From: Coriobacteriaceae bacterium AM48-5
GTDB lineage: Bacteria > Actinomycetota > Coriobacteriia > Coriobacteriales > Coriobacteriaceae
Reading direction: 5' to 3'
Length of the DNA: 64,000 nucleotides
NCBI GenBank assembly: GCA_027669525.1
Contig: JAQEDJ010000003.1
Coordinates: 29,494 to 93,493, forward strand
Shown piece after piece: positions 1-8,321 of this stretch. The notes below the pieces were generated by a model that worked only from the letters and a program-made list of their open reading frames with translations, made no database searches and was not told where the DNA came from. A program made the translations under genes and the position numbers. The stretch's first letter is position 1. Every line of letters starts with the position of its first letter.

Positions 1-522
1 TCGAGTACTACGACCAGACACTCTCCGTCGGCATCGATGCCGCCATCGGCCTTGGCACCACCGAGCTACGCAAAAAGACCGGCTTGACAGGCGCGCCGCT
101 CTACACCCTCTCGGGACTTGAGCAGTTTGGTCTGCGCTATCGCAACTACCCCATGACAGCCAGCTTTGACGGCGCGCCCGCCGAGCGCGTGAGGGCGATC
201 ATCATGGCAATTCAGCTGGGCCCCACCTATGGCTCGGGCTATCGCATCTGTCCCGATGCCGATCCCTGCGACGGCATACTCGACGTCTGCTACGCCTGCG
301 GCCCCGTCCCACGCGCGGTCGCGCTTCCCATGTTCCTTTCGGCCAAAGATGGTCACCATACCAAGCTGCCACCGGTTCGCATGCGCCGCTGTCGGCATGC
401 CGAGCTCACCTTTGAGGAGCCCGACTCACCCCATCCAAGCCGACGGCGAGCCCGTCGTCGCCTCGCGCATCGAGGTCGACATCCTCGCCGGCGCCCTCCA
501 CGTCTGGCGCCCCACCCGCTAG
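1..522 (+). CDS. Diacylglycerol/lipid kinase family protein, C-terminal part (5' end outside window, frameshifted)
   Basis: The reading frame is open from base 3 and matches the C-terminal half of the DagK/YegS/BmrU lipid kinase family, which phosphorylates diacylglycerol or related lipids at the membrane. Visible family features are a VGIDAAI-like stretch at the left edge, a YGSGYRICPDADPCDGILDVC stretch typical of the C-terminal beta domain, and a final IQADGEPV segment just before the C-terminal strand. The frame shifts near 420-436 inside a CCCC run (net +1 or -2 bases), after which the family-like end resumes and stops at 520-522. The N-terminal ATP-binding part lies outside the window. 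The family is clear; the exact substrate cannot be told. Confidence 0.75.
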
Positions 523-529
523 CCATCCC

Positions 530-601
530 ATAAGTTGCGGTGAAATAGGGACTGTTTATGCAGCTAAAGCCGCAAACAGTCCCTATTTCACCGCAACTTA
601 T
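530..601. repeat. Palindromic repeat, family TTGCGGTGAAATA, copy 1; likely bidirectional terminator
   Basis: A perfect 28-bp inverted repeat (530-557 with 574-601) encloses a 16-nt loop. The outer part reads AAGTTGCGGTGAAATA and recurs at 21325 and 60741 with different inner sequence. It lies between two converging genes (lipid kinase stop 522, ArfB-like stop 610), so it could end transcription from both sides. Confidence 0.85.
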
Positions 602-609
602 TGAGAAGA

Positions 610-989
610 TCATTCCTCCCCGCCCGGTTTGCGACGGTTAGCCTTTTTAATGGCGTTGAAGTGCTTGTCATTGAGCCTGCGCTGGCGAGAGCGCAGAGGC
701 ACCTTAGTCTTTACGCGTCGGCGCGGTGGACGCCCGCGACGCTCCAGCTCAGCGCGCAGCTTACGCAGGCAGCTCGCGCGATTCTGAAACTGACTACGGC
801 TCTCGCGCGCCGTCACAACAATCCCCGTGGCCCATGCTTCATACGCACCGCCGAGTCCGTCGTGTTCACGCCCTGTCCGCCCGGACCTGTCGCGCGAAAC
901 ACCTGAACCTCGCAGTCGCGTGCCAACCTCTCGACCGACATCTCGGCATAGCGCGCATACTCGCGCCATCCCATCTTGTTCTCATCCAT
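610..989 (-). CDS. Peptide chain release factor-like protein (RF-1 domain, ArfB/YaeJ-like), frameshifted
   Basis: About 126 residues. It holds the release-factor catalytic motif as GPGGQGVN near residue 34 and ends in a strongly basic tail ([16 protein letters not shown] then [12 protein letters not shown]). A GGQ domain plus basic tail without codon-recognition domains is the layout of ArfB, which hydrolyses peptidyl-tRNA on stalled ribosomes with the tail in the empty mRNA channel. The start at 989 is chosen because AGGGGAGG lies just upstream. One base is missing near 829 (GGGCCCACG reads as GGGCCACG), splitting the frame right after the GGQ region. It follows xpt on the same strand behind a terminator. 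Rescue activity is inferred. Confidence 0.75.
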
Positions 990-1008
990 ATCAACACCTC
1001 CCCTCATA

Positions 1009-1045
1009 CAAAAAATGTGACAAAGGGAAAGTCCCTTTGTCACAT
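1009..1045 (-). terminator. Rho-independent terminator after xpt
   Basis: A 14-bp perfect stem (1015-1028 with 1032-1045) has a 3-nt loop and is followed on the minus strand by a T6 tract. The stem core CAAAGGGA/TCCCTTTG resembles the hairpins at 25311 and 25586. Confidence 0.8.
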
Positions 1046-1072
1046 CGCATACCAATCGCTTGTGTTACGCGC

Positions 1073-1650
1073 TTAAGCGAAGGTGATCTCGCCGGTGTCG
1101 CAGTCCATATCGGCGATACGGGCCAGGCTCTCAACGCGGAAGCCGCGCTTACGGAGCTTATCGCCGCCGCCCTGGAAGCCCTTCTCAACGGCGATGCCAA
1201 TGCCGGCAACTTCGGCGCCCGCAGCCTCACAAATCTTAATAAGGCCCTCAAGCGCGCAGCCGTTGGCCAGGAAGTCGTCGATAATCAGGACCTTGTCGCC
1301 CTCGGACAGGAAGCGCTTGCCAACGATGACCGGGTACTCCTTCTGCTTGGTAAAGGAGTAGATGGTCGTGGCGTACTGCTCGCCATCGAGGTTGATGGAC
1401 TGTGCCTTCTTAGCAAAGACCACCGGTACGCCGCCAAAATGCTGAGCTGCGATGCAAGCCATGCCAATGCCCGAAGCCTCAATCGTCAGGATCTTGTTGA
1501 TCTCGACATCCTTGAACAGACGGGCCCACTCGGCGCCCATGTGGTCGAACAGCTCAACGTCGCACTGGTGTTGAGGAAGGCATCAACCTTAAGGACGTTA
1601 CCGGCCTTTACGATGCCGTCATGGCGAATACGATCCTCAAGCTCCTGCAT
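1073..1650 (-). CDS. xpt: Xanthine phosphoribosyltransferase, frameshifted
   Basis: Converts xanthine and PRPP to XMP in purine salvage. The corrected protein has 192 residues, the usual Xpt length. Visible features are the N-terminal [12 protein letters not shown], a [15 protein letters not shown] stretch, the PRPP-binding loop as [14 protein letters not shown], and the EKGFQGGG segment. The ATG at 1650 has AAGGGG upstream. One base is missing near 1568: the minus strand reads AACACCAGT where AACCACCAGT restores [14 protein letters not shown]. No purine riboswitch is visible upstream. A terminator follows before the ArfB-like gene, so it is probably a single-gene unit. Confidence 0.88.
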
Positions 1651-1827
1651 GGCGCAACCCCTTCTCGCGGCAACGATACCGCGCGATTAATAAACGTTGT
1701 TCGATAGTCTACCACGGACCGACCCCCGCCCGCCCCACAAGCCGTATCGCACCACAAACCAGTCTTTTTGGGACGGCGCGAATCGTGGCAGACAGCCTCC
1801 CAACACGCTAATGGCGGGCGCGCATCT

Positions 1828-3111
1828 TCACCAAACGCACCATGCAAGCGCAAAGCCCACAGCGGCCACAGCCATAAGCACGTAGAACACCGAGCGAAAG
1901 CCGAATAGGAATACATCCGGACGGCCTGCAACAAAACTGGTCACGGCCTCGCCCATCGCAACGCTCATCTGCCCATAGAGGATATGCGACGCCGCTGTAA
2001 TGCCCACTGCCATACCCGCATAGCGCGCCAGACTACCCAGGCTGCCCGCAATACCGAGCGCCTCGCGCGGGGCCGAACCCATGTACAGCGAGTTGTTGGG
2101 ACTCTGGAAAATAGACGTGCCGCATGACATAAACGCGACGCAACACACGATCACAGGGATGGAAGAGTGCTCGTCGAGCGTGCTTACCGCAAAAAGACCG
2201 CATACGTACACGCCAAGGCCGACCGCCGTGGGGCCCTCGCAGCCAACACGGTCCGAAACCGTTCCCGAAAGCGGGCCGATAAAGGCATTCACCATTGGCA
2301 GCGCCAAAAACAGCAGGCCCGAAACGTCAGACCCAAACCCATGCGCATCCTGAAAATAGAACGGCAGAATAAACTCGGATGCGCCAATACCAACGAACAC
2401 GATGAGCATGCAGGCAAGGTTGATGGTGAAAGCCGAATTTGCAAAGCAGCGGCGAGCAGCCTCGATCAGGGACATGGGGCACTCGCCGGCCTCCGGCTTA
2501 ACATGCGGTAGCGTATAGAGCCCCACGATAAACGAGATGACGCCAATGGGCAGGTTGATGAGGAAGATGCTCTCCCAGGGAAAGCTTGCCACCAGCACGC
2601 CGCCGAGTACGGGGCCACACATCATGCCGAGGGCCACGAAGGTCGCGAGAATACCCATGGCACGGCCTCGTTCGCGCGCCGGAAACGACTCGGTGATGAT
2701 ACCCATGTTGTTGGCCATGGCCGCTGCGCAGCCGACGCCCTGCACAATGCGTGCCAGAATAAGAACTTCGAGCGAACTCGAAAGGCCGCAAAGCAGCGAG
2801 CCGGCCGTAAAAACGATTACGCCCAGCTGGAATACGCCCACCTTGCCGCGCACGTCGCCCAAGCGGCCAAACGGCAGCATAGCCACGCATGTCGCAAGCA
2901 GGTACACCGAGCTCACCAGCTGGATGCGGTCGAGGCCCACGCCCAGCTCCTTTTGCATCACGGGCAACGCCACGGTCACGACGGTCGAATCCAGACACGA
3001 CATAAACGTCATGATGAGCACGGTAAACAGAATCGCCCATTTGTTCTTGCCATGGGTGTCGCCCTCAAGGGCAATGTGCTCGCGGCGCAGCTGCTCTGCA
3101 GTTTTCTCCAT
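1828..3111 (-). CDS. MFS transporter, DHA2 (EmrB/QacA-like) drug exporter family
   Basis: About 427 residues with roughly 12 hydrophobic segments. Two features point to the DHA2 branch: LDSTVVTVALP in the first membrane segment, and the loop motif GRLGDVRGK between segments 2 and 3. The segment GIAGSLGSLARYAGMAVGI lies in the C-terminal half. Such proteins export drugs or metabolites using the proton gradient; the substrate cannot be deduced. The ATG at 3111 is preferred over 3117 because GAAAGG directly abuts the first ATG but is 6 nt from the second. It lies downstream of metY behind a strong terminator, so it is probably transcribed separately. Intact. Confidence 0.85.
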   Translation of the reverse strand: MEKTAEQLRREHIALEGDTHGKNKWAILFTVLIMTFMSCLDSTVVTVALPVMQKELGVGLDRIQLVSSVYLLATCVAMLPFGRLGDVRGKVGVFQLGVIVFTAGSLLCGLSSSLEVLILARIVQGVGCAAAMANNMGIITESFPARERGRAMGILATFVALGMMCGPVLGGVLVASFPWESIFLINLPIGVISFIVGLYTLPHVKPEAGECPMSLIEAARRCFANSAFTINLACMLIVFVGIGASEFILPFYFQDAHGFGSDVSGLLFLALPMVNAFIGPLSGTVSDRVGCEGPTAVGLGVYVCGLFAVSTLDEHSSIPVIVCCVAFMSCGTSIFQSPNNSLYMGSAPREALGIAGSLGSLARYAGMAVGITAASHILYGQMSVAMGEAVTSFVAGRPDVFLFGFRSVFYVLMAVAAVGFALAWCVW

Positions 3112-3137
3112 ATCCATCCTTTCGAGTGGTGCAACGC

Positions 3138-3182
3138 AAAAACGGGGCCCAATCGCCTGCGAACAGTCGCGATTGGGGCCCG
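3138..3182 (-). terminator. Rho-independent terminator after metY
   Basis: A 14-bp stem with one mismatch (3143-3156 with 3169-3182) is followed on the minus strand by CCCCGTTTTTG. It lies between the metY stop and the MFS start. Confidence 0.85.
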
Positions 3183-3250
3183 CCTACGGAATCGGAACTA
3201 TATGTCAACAGAACCCCAAGAGGCTCCGTCGCTTCATACAAGAAGCTAGC

Positions 3251-4534
3251 CTAGCACTGCTCGAGCGCCTGCTCAAGGTCGGCAATCAGATCGGCCGTGT
3301 CCTCGAGGCCGCACGACAGGCGCACCATGTCGGCGGAGATGCCGCAGGCGATGAGCTCCTCATCGTTCATCTGACGATGCGTGGCATTAGCGGGATGCAG
3401 GCAGCAGGTGCGAGCATCGGCCACATGCGTGGCGATCTGGGCAAGCTTGAGGCTCTTCATAAAGGTCTCGGCCGCCGCGCGACCACCGGTAAAGCCAAAG
3501 CTCACGACGCCGCAGGTACCGTTGGGCATGTACTTCTGAGCCAGGTCATAGTACTTATCGCCCTCAAGGCCCGGATAGCTCACAAAGCGCACCTTGGGAT
3601 GGCTCTGCAGGAACTTAGCAACGGCCAGGCCGTTCTCACAATGACGCGGCATACGCACATGCAGGCTCTCGAGCGAGCTGTTCAGGAAAAACGCCGCTTG
3701 CGGGTTCTGCATGGGGCCGAGGTCGCGCATGAGCTGAGCGGTTGCCTTGGTAATGAAGGCACCCTCGCGACCGAACTTCTCGGCATAGGTCACGCCGTGG
3801 TAGCTCTCGTCAGGCGTGGTGAGACCCGGGAACTTGTCCGCATGGGCCATCCAGTCAAACTGGCCGTGGTCGACAATCACGCCGCCCAGGTAGGCAGCAT
3901 GTCCATCCATGTACTTGGTGGTGGAGTGCGTAACGATGTCGGCGCCCCACTCAAAGGGACGGCACATCACGGGCGTCGGGAAGGTGTTGTCGACCATCAG
4001 CGGCACGCCGTGGTCATGCGCGGCCTTGGCAAAGCGCTCAATATCGAGCACGGCAAGGGCGGGGTTGGCAATCGTCTCGCCAAAGACAAGCTTGGTATTG
4101 GGCTCAAAGGCTGCCTCGAGCTCCTCATCGGTGCAGTCGGGGGCGACGAACGTGCAAGTCACGCCCATGCGGCCCATGGTATGGGCAAGCAGGTTGTAGG
4201 TACCGCCGTAGATAGCAGAGCTCGCGACCACGTGATCACCGGCACCGGCCACGTTAAAGATCGCGAGGAAGTTCGCGGCCATGCCCGAGCTCGTGAGCAT
4301 CGCAGCGGTGCCGCCCTCCATCTCGCAGATCTTGGCGGCAACCAGATCGCACGTGGGATTCTGCAGACGGCTGTAGAAGTAGCCCGACTCCTCCAGGTCA
4401 AACAGCTTGCCCATGTGCTCGGACGTGTCGTATTTCCACGTGGTGGACTGGTAGATGGGCACCTGGCGCGGCTCCGCATCTCCCGGGTGATAGCCGCCCT
4501 GAACACATGTAGTACCGATGGTCTGCTCGCTCAT
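3251..4534 (-). CDS. metY: O-acetylhomoserine (thiol)-lyase-type Cys/Met metabolism PLP enzyme
   Basis: About 427 residues, typical for MetY, which makes homocysteine from O-acetylhomoserine and sulfide. Visible motifs are YSRLQNPT, the substrate and PLP region SSGMAANFLAIFN, the aspartate segment MVDNTFPTP, and the PLP lysine in THSTTKYMDGH. The C-terminal HPANATHRQM and VRLSCGLED also fit. The ATG at 4534 has AAGGGAG seven bases upstream; an in-frame TTG two codons earlier is less likely. The gene stands alone, diverging from the C_GCxxG gene. Gamma-lyases share this fold, so MetY is favoured but not certain. Confidence 0.85.
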   Translation of the reverse strand: MSEQTIGTTCVQGGYHPGDAEPRQVPIYQSTTWKYDTSEHMGKLFDLEESGYFYSRLQNPTCDLVAAKICEMEGGTAAMLTSSGMAANFLAIFNVAGAGDHVVASSAIYGGTYNLLAHTMGRMGVTCTFVAPDCTDEELEAAFEPNTKLVFGETIANPALAVLDIERFAKAAHDHGVPLMVDNTFPTPVMCRPFEWGADIVTHSTTKYMDGHAAYLGGVIVDHGQFDWMAHADKFPGLTTPDESYHGVTYAEKFGREGAFITKATAQLMRDLGPMQNPQAAFFLNSSLESLHVRMPRHCENGLAVAKFLQSHPKVRFVSYPGLEGDKYYDLAQKYMPNGTCGVVSFGFTGGRAAAETFMKSLKLAQIATHVADARTCCLHPANATHRQMNDEELIACGISADMVRLSCGLEDTADLIADLEQALEQC

Positions 4535-4621
4535 ATCCAACTCCCTTACTTGGGTTTTGTTTTATTCGGTTCACGATACCGCTACCCCGCACCCCTCTCA
4601 ACCCATCCCGCCGATAGGTTA

Positions 4622-4651
4622 TGGGACAAATGAATCAGGGCATTCGTCTCA
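4622..4651. repeat. Short hairpin repeat, family TGGGACAAATNAATCAG, copy 1
   Basis: TGGGACAAAT (4622-4631) faces ATTCGTCTCA (4642-4651), giving a 10-bp stem with G-T pairs. A close relative is at 16912-16942. It lies in the divergent region between metY and the C_GCxxG gene. Confidence 0.55.
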
Positions 4652-4762
4652 GCCTTAGGCATTTGTTCGATGGATATAAATGAGGCATACCTGAAGCTCT
4701 CAATGATTACATACACCGGCAAGGGTACCATAGGCGGGTACACCGTAATCAAGGAGACACCG

Positions 4763-5208
4763 ATGAAGCAAATCGATACAGCCCAGCTCGGCATCACCGC
4801 CTGTCAGGCTCAGGCTGCCGAGTACCACGCCCGCGGCTTTAACTGCGCGCAGGCCGTCGCCTGCACGCTCGCGCCCGCCGTCGGGCTCGACCCCCAGGTC
4901 GCCTTTACCCTCACCGAGGGCTTTGGCGCCGGCATGGGCGGCATGACCGAAACCTGCGGCGCCATCTCGGGTGCCGTGGCCATCATGGGCTTTGTAATGA
5001 GTGACGGCATGGAGAACCCCAAGACCAAGGGTCAGACCTACAAGCTGTCGCGCGAAATCGCCAAGCGTTTTGGCGAGAAGAACACGACGACCGTCTGCGG
5101 CACGCTCAAGGGCATCGGATCGGACAAGGGTCCGCTCCGCGGCTGCCCGGCTGCATCGACGATGCCGTCGAGATCGCCTGCGATGTGCTAAAGCAGCTCG
5201 CCGAGTAA
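4763..5208 (+). CDS. C_GCxxG_C_C family protein, frameshifted
   Basis: About 149 residues after correction. The cysteine pattern defines the family: GFNCAQAV near residue 24, TETCGAISGA near residue 60, then TVCG and RGCPGCIDDAVEIACD at the end. The cysteines are presumed to bind a metal or cofactor; no function is established that I know of. The ATG at 4763 has AAGGAGA at 4751-4757, better supported than an in-frame start about 90 bases upstream. One G is missing near 5149 (CCCGGGC reads CCCGGC), which cuts the last cysteines from the raw frame; the corrected stop is 5206-5208. Confidence 0.82.
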
Positions 5209-5224
5209 ACGGCAGCAACATAAA

Positions 5225-5273
5225 ACGACAGCCGGCGCGCTTGGGATTCATCCAAATGCACGCCGGCCGTCGT
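5225..5273. terminator. Bidirectional terminator hairpin
   Basis: A GC-rich inverted repeat (ACGAC-GCCGGCG against CGCCGGC-GTCGT) with a nested TTGG/CCAA inner stem lies between two converging genes ending at 5208 and 5276. Confidence 0.7.
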
Positions 5274-5275
5274 CG

Positions 5276-5914
5276 TTAGAACTCAGCAAACACGGGAGCG
5301 CTGACCTCAATCTCCTCGCGCCCCGCCATAAGCTCGCACATCTTAGCGCAAAACGGCTCTTGCTCCCCCGCTTTAAACACCAAGTGAAGTGTCACAGCAT
5401 CCGCGTAATCGGTATCCGAAACCTTGGCACCCGAATCCTGCGCCAAGCGAAGCACCTGCTCATACTGTGGATAGGCCACATGCACATCAACCGGCACGAC
5501 GCTCGTCATCTCGACGATCTGCCCGGCCTCCTGAGCCGCGGCCAACGCCGCCTGCGTCGCCGCGGTATAGGCACGCACCAAACCACCAGGCCCCAACAGC
5601 GTGCCACCAAAATAGCGCGTTACTACGCAGCAAACATTTTTGAGCCCCGCACCGCGCAGCACCTCGAGCGTCGGCATACCACTCGTGCGGCTCGGTTCAC
5701 CATCATCGCTCTGGCGCTCGCGTCCATCGACCAAAATCCACGCGGGAACATTGTGTCGAGCGTCATAATGACGCTTGCGAACCATCTCGATAAAGGCATT
5801 CGCCTCATCCTCGGACTCAATATGGACCAGCTGGGCAATAAACCGGCTCTTGCGGTCCACAAACTCGCCCGAAGCCTCATTATTCGATTGCAGAGTAAAA
5901 TAGCTGTCCAACAA
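5276..5914 (-). CDS. YigZ/IMPACT family protein
   Basis: About 212 residues, the normal length for bacterial YigZ. The N-terminal UPF0029 domain shows KKSRFIAQ-like and HNVPAWILVDGRERQSDDGEPSRTSG segments, followed by the family signature VTRYFGGTLLGPGGLVRAYTAA near residue 100. The C-terminal DUF1949 ferredoxin-like domain follows. The family is linked to translation regulation in eukaryotes (IMPACT), but the bacterial role is unsettled. The likely start is TTG at 5914, with GAGGGG about eight bases upstream; the next codon is also TTG. Intact. Confidence 0.85.
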   Translation of the reverse strand: MLDSYFTLQSNNEASGEFVDRKSRFIAQLVHIESEDEANAFIEMVRKRHYDARHNVPAWILVDGRERQSDDGEPSRTSGMPTLEVLRGAGLKNVCCVVTRYFGGTLLGPGGLVRAYTAATQAALAAAQEAGQIVEMTSVVPVDVHVAYPQYEQVLRLAQDSGAKVSDTDYADAVTLHLVFKAGEQEPFCAKMCELMAGREEIEVSAPVFAEF

Positions 5915-6020
5915 AGCCCCTCAACAACAAGCAAAGCAACAAACAGCCTCAATAATACGGCAAAGAGTACTTCGGCTACCTCACCAAAAAGAACGGAGCC
6001 ACCGATGATAAGGCAAAAAC

Positions 6021-6132
6021 AGCGAGACGGCGTCAGCTGAGTCGATTTGGTCCGAAAGAGGAGGGAGCACGCCTTATGGCGGCGACCGACGAATGAGCGA
6101 CAAATCGGCCAGCTGACGCCGTCGCAGCGTCA
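6021..6132 (-). repeat. Structured palindromic element, family B copy 1 (downstream of rnpB)
   Basis: Outer stem 6026-6039 with 6110-6123 is a perfect 14 bp. A second stem pairs CGATTTG (6043-6049) with CAAATCG (6101-6107). The interior GAAAGAGGAGGG and CCGACGA-TGA match a second copy at 60878-60990, whose outer stem has a different sequence but still pairs. On the minus strand the element is followed by a T5 tract, so this copy could end rnpB transcription. Confidence 0.7.
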
Positions 6133-6143
6133 ACAAGAAAGCT

Positions 6144-6500
6144 GAGTGGGCCTGTAAGCCGGGTTCTGTCGTGAACGGTCATTTATCTTGTCTGCACGTT
6201 ACCGTGCAGCTCCACGCACGCTACCCGAACGCGGACCGGGCCGGCCCATAGCGTTCCTATTCGCGCTTGCTCCGGATGGGGCTTGCCAAGCCGCCGTGTT
6301 GCCACGACGCTGGTGGTCTCTTACACCACCGTTTCAGCTTTTCCCTTTACGCCTTGCGACGCAGGTGGGAGTCTTCTTTTCTGCGGCGCTTTCCGTCGGA
6401 TCACTCCGCCCGGCCGTTAGCCGGCATCCCGCCCTCTGGAGCCCGGACTTTCCTCACGCGTGCTGCAAGCAGCACATCGCGCGACCGTCTGGCCCACTCA
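6144..6500 (-). ncRNA. rnpB: RNase P RNA (bacterial type A)
   Basis: This is the catalytic RNA that trims tRNA 5' leaders. On the minus strand the conserved pieces appear in order: 5' GAGTGGGCCAGACGG, the CR-I element GAGGAAAGTCCGGGC, GGCGGGATGCCGGCTAACGG, GAAACGGTGGTGTAAGAGACC, GGGTAGCGTG, ACAAGATAAATGACC with ACAGAACCCGGCTTA, and the closing 3' strand GGCCCACTC that pairs with the 5' end. Length near 357 nt fits type A. A promoter with an extended -10 lies just upstream. Confidence 0.95.
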
Positions 6501-6510
6501 GCAGTGCAAG

Positions 6511-6537
6511 AGTGTAGCACACCGTTGCCGCAGGCAA
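6511..6537 (-). promoter_or_regulatory. Putative rnpB promoter
   Basis: On the minus strand, an extended -10 TGCTACACT (-10 hexamer at 6511-6516) has TTGCCT 15 bp upstream (6532-6537). The -35 overlaps a small palindrome CCGTTGCC/GGCAACGG (6523-6540). The implied start agrees with the rnpB 5' end near 6500. Confidence 0.55.
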
Positions 6538-6540
6538 CGG

Positions 6541-6780
6541 CACAACACAAGCGCTCGCACGATAAACCAAGAACCACCCATGCGCTACAATAATCACGTC
6601 GATGGGCAACGTCGTCAGTCGAGACGCGACCGCGCTCCGCACCCCTCCGTCTACTCGGTGCGTTCCCGCCTCCTCCCCGAGGCGGGATGTCGGCATTTTT
6701 CATGCACCGACAACCCAATAGCCTGTGGACAGCCCGGACATCATTGCGCACGAGCAGCATCGCGCGCATCAGCAGCAAAT
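6541..6780. other. Intergenic stretch between rnpB and rpsA with two adjacent hairpins
   Basis: No convincing gene is present. Two neighbouring inverted repeats stand out: CCCGCCTC/GAGGCGGG (6665-6686), then TGTCGG/CCGACA (6688-6712) with a T5 tract in its loop. Frames open here lack ribosome sites. Confidence 0.4.
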
Positions 6781-6816
6781 ACAAAAAGGGACCCATCCAT
6801 TACGGACGGATCCCTT
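6781..6816 (-). terminator. Rho-independent terminator after rpsA
   Basis: A stem AAGGGATCCGTCC/GGATGGGTCCCTT (6786-6816) is followed on the minus strand by CCCTTTTTG. Confidence 0.85.
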
Positions 6817-6840
6817 AAAACAAGTGATCGTCAAACCGAT

Positions 6841-8006
6841 TTACTCGGCGTCGGTCTCCTCGTCCTTCTTCTCGGAAGGCAGCGGAGTAACCTCGATCTC
6901 GACGCCCAGAGTCTCAGCAGCGGACTTCATGGACAGGGAGATACGACGACGGTCGAGGTCGATCTCCATGACCTTGACCTGAACCTTGTCGCCAACGTGG
7001 GTGACCTGAGAAGCTGGTCGACGTGCTTGTTGGCCATCTCGGAGATGTGCACCAGGCCCTCGATGCCCTCGCCCAGGTCGACGAAAGCGCCGAACGGGAC
7101 AAGCTTGGTCACAGTGCCCTCGACGATAGCACCGACGGGGTACTTCTTGACCAGTGCGCGCCACGGATCCTCGGTGGTCTGCTTGAGACCCAGGGAGATG
7201 CGCTCGCGGTTGAGATCGACGTCGAGAACCTCGACCTCGACCTCCTGGCCGACCTTGACAACCTCGGAAGGATGGTTGACGTGGTTCCAAGAGAGCTCGG
7301 AGATGTGGATGAGGCCGTCGATACCGCCGAGGTCGACGAAGGCGCCGAAGTCCACGATGGAGGAAACGGTGCCCTGGAGACGCATGCCCGACTTGAGCTT
7401 GGACAGGATCTCGGAGCGCTCGGCCTTACGGGACTCCTCGAGCACGACGCGACGGGAGAGGACAACGTTGTTGCGGTTGCGGTCCATCTCGATGACGCGG
7501 GCCTCGATGCGGGTGCCCATGTAGGAGGTGAGGTCCTTGACGCGACGGAGGTCGACGAGGGAAGCGGGCAGGAAGCCACGCAGGCCGATGTCGAGGATCA
7601 GGCCGCCCTTGACAACCTCGATAACCTCGCCCTCGACGTTCTCGCCGGAGTTGAACTTCTCCTCGATGCGGTTCCAAGCACGCTCGTACTCGGCACGCTT
7701 CTTGGACAGGACCAGACGACCGTCCTTGTCCTCCTTCTGGAGAACCAGAGCCTCGATGGGATCACCGAGTGCAACGATGTCTGCAGGGTTAGCGTCCTTG
7801 CGGATGGACAGCTCGCGGACCGGGATAACGCCCTCGGACTTGAATCCGATGTCAACGAGCACCTCGTCATGCTCGATCTTAACGACAGTGCCGTTAACGA
7901 GATCGCCCTCATCAAAGTCGGTAATCGTACCGTCGATGAGGTTGTTCATCTCCTCCTCGTTGACATCGTCAAGAGAGAAAATGGACGAGTTCTGAATCTC
8001 ACTCAA
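6841..8006 (-). CDS. rpsA: 30S ribosomal protein S1, frameshifted
   Basis: About 388 residues with four S1 RNA-binding repeats starting near residues 30, 115, 203 and 288, as in actinobacterial S1 proteins. The repeats show DIGFKSEGVIP, DIGLRGFLP, DFGAFVDLGGIDGLIHISELSW and PFGAFVDLGEGIEGLVHISEMA. The protein helps mRNAs dock on the 30S subunit. One base is missing near 7012 (CCAGCTTCTC for CCAGCCTTCTC on the minus strand), splitting the last repeat; the correct end is the acidic SEKKDEETDAE. The start ATG at 8006 begins MSEIQNSS. It is monocistronic, closed by a terminator. Confidence 0.92.
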
Positions 8007-8321
8007 AGGTGGACCCCTTTCGAACTACGGGGCCCCGATTGCTAGGACCTACAGAAGGGTGCGACAAGCACACAACGTTTAGGAACACTCGGGAGCCGAC
8101 AGATACTAATGTGACGCTTGTGCAATCACGTTCGTATAGGTTACGGGGAAATGAGTTCGATTTCAAGCGTGAACTGCCATTTTTTACTCGTATGGAGACT
8201 TTTTCGCAATCTTGTGAACGACTGTCTCCACAAGCTGACGATAAGCAGTTGGGCATACGGCTTTGGAGTAAAGTATCCCAGACATACGATTCTGGAACGA
8301 TTTTTCGAGAAAGGTGCCCGC
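8007..8321. other. Divergent intergenic region upstream of rpsA
   Basis: It should hold the rpsA promoter (minus strand) and that of the HAD gene (plus strand). I see no repeats or hairpins and no confident -35/-10 pair. In-frame extensions of the HAD frame here lack a ribosome site and family similarity. Confidence 0.4.

Noticed and set aside
6188-6517. ORFs of about 110 codons
   Set aside because: They lie antisense to RNase P RNA, whose conserved elements explain the sequence.
7023-8045. Long plus-strand ORF opposite rpsA
   Set aside because: Shadow of the S1 coding sequence; similar long antisense frames occur opposite polA, pyrG, arcB and ftsI due to high GC.
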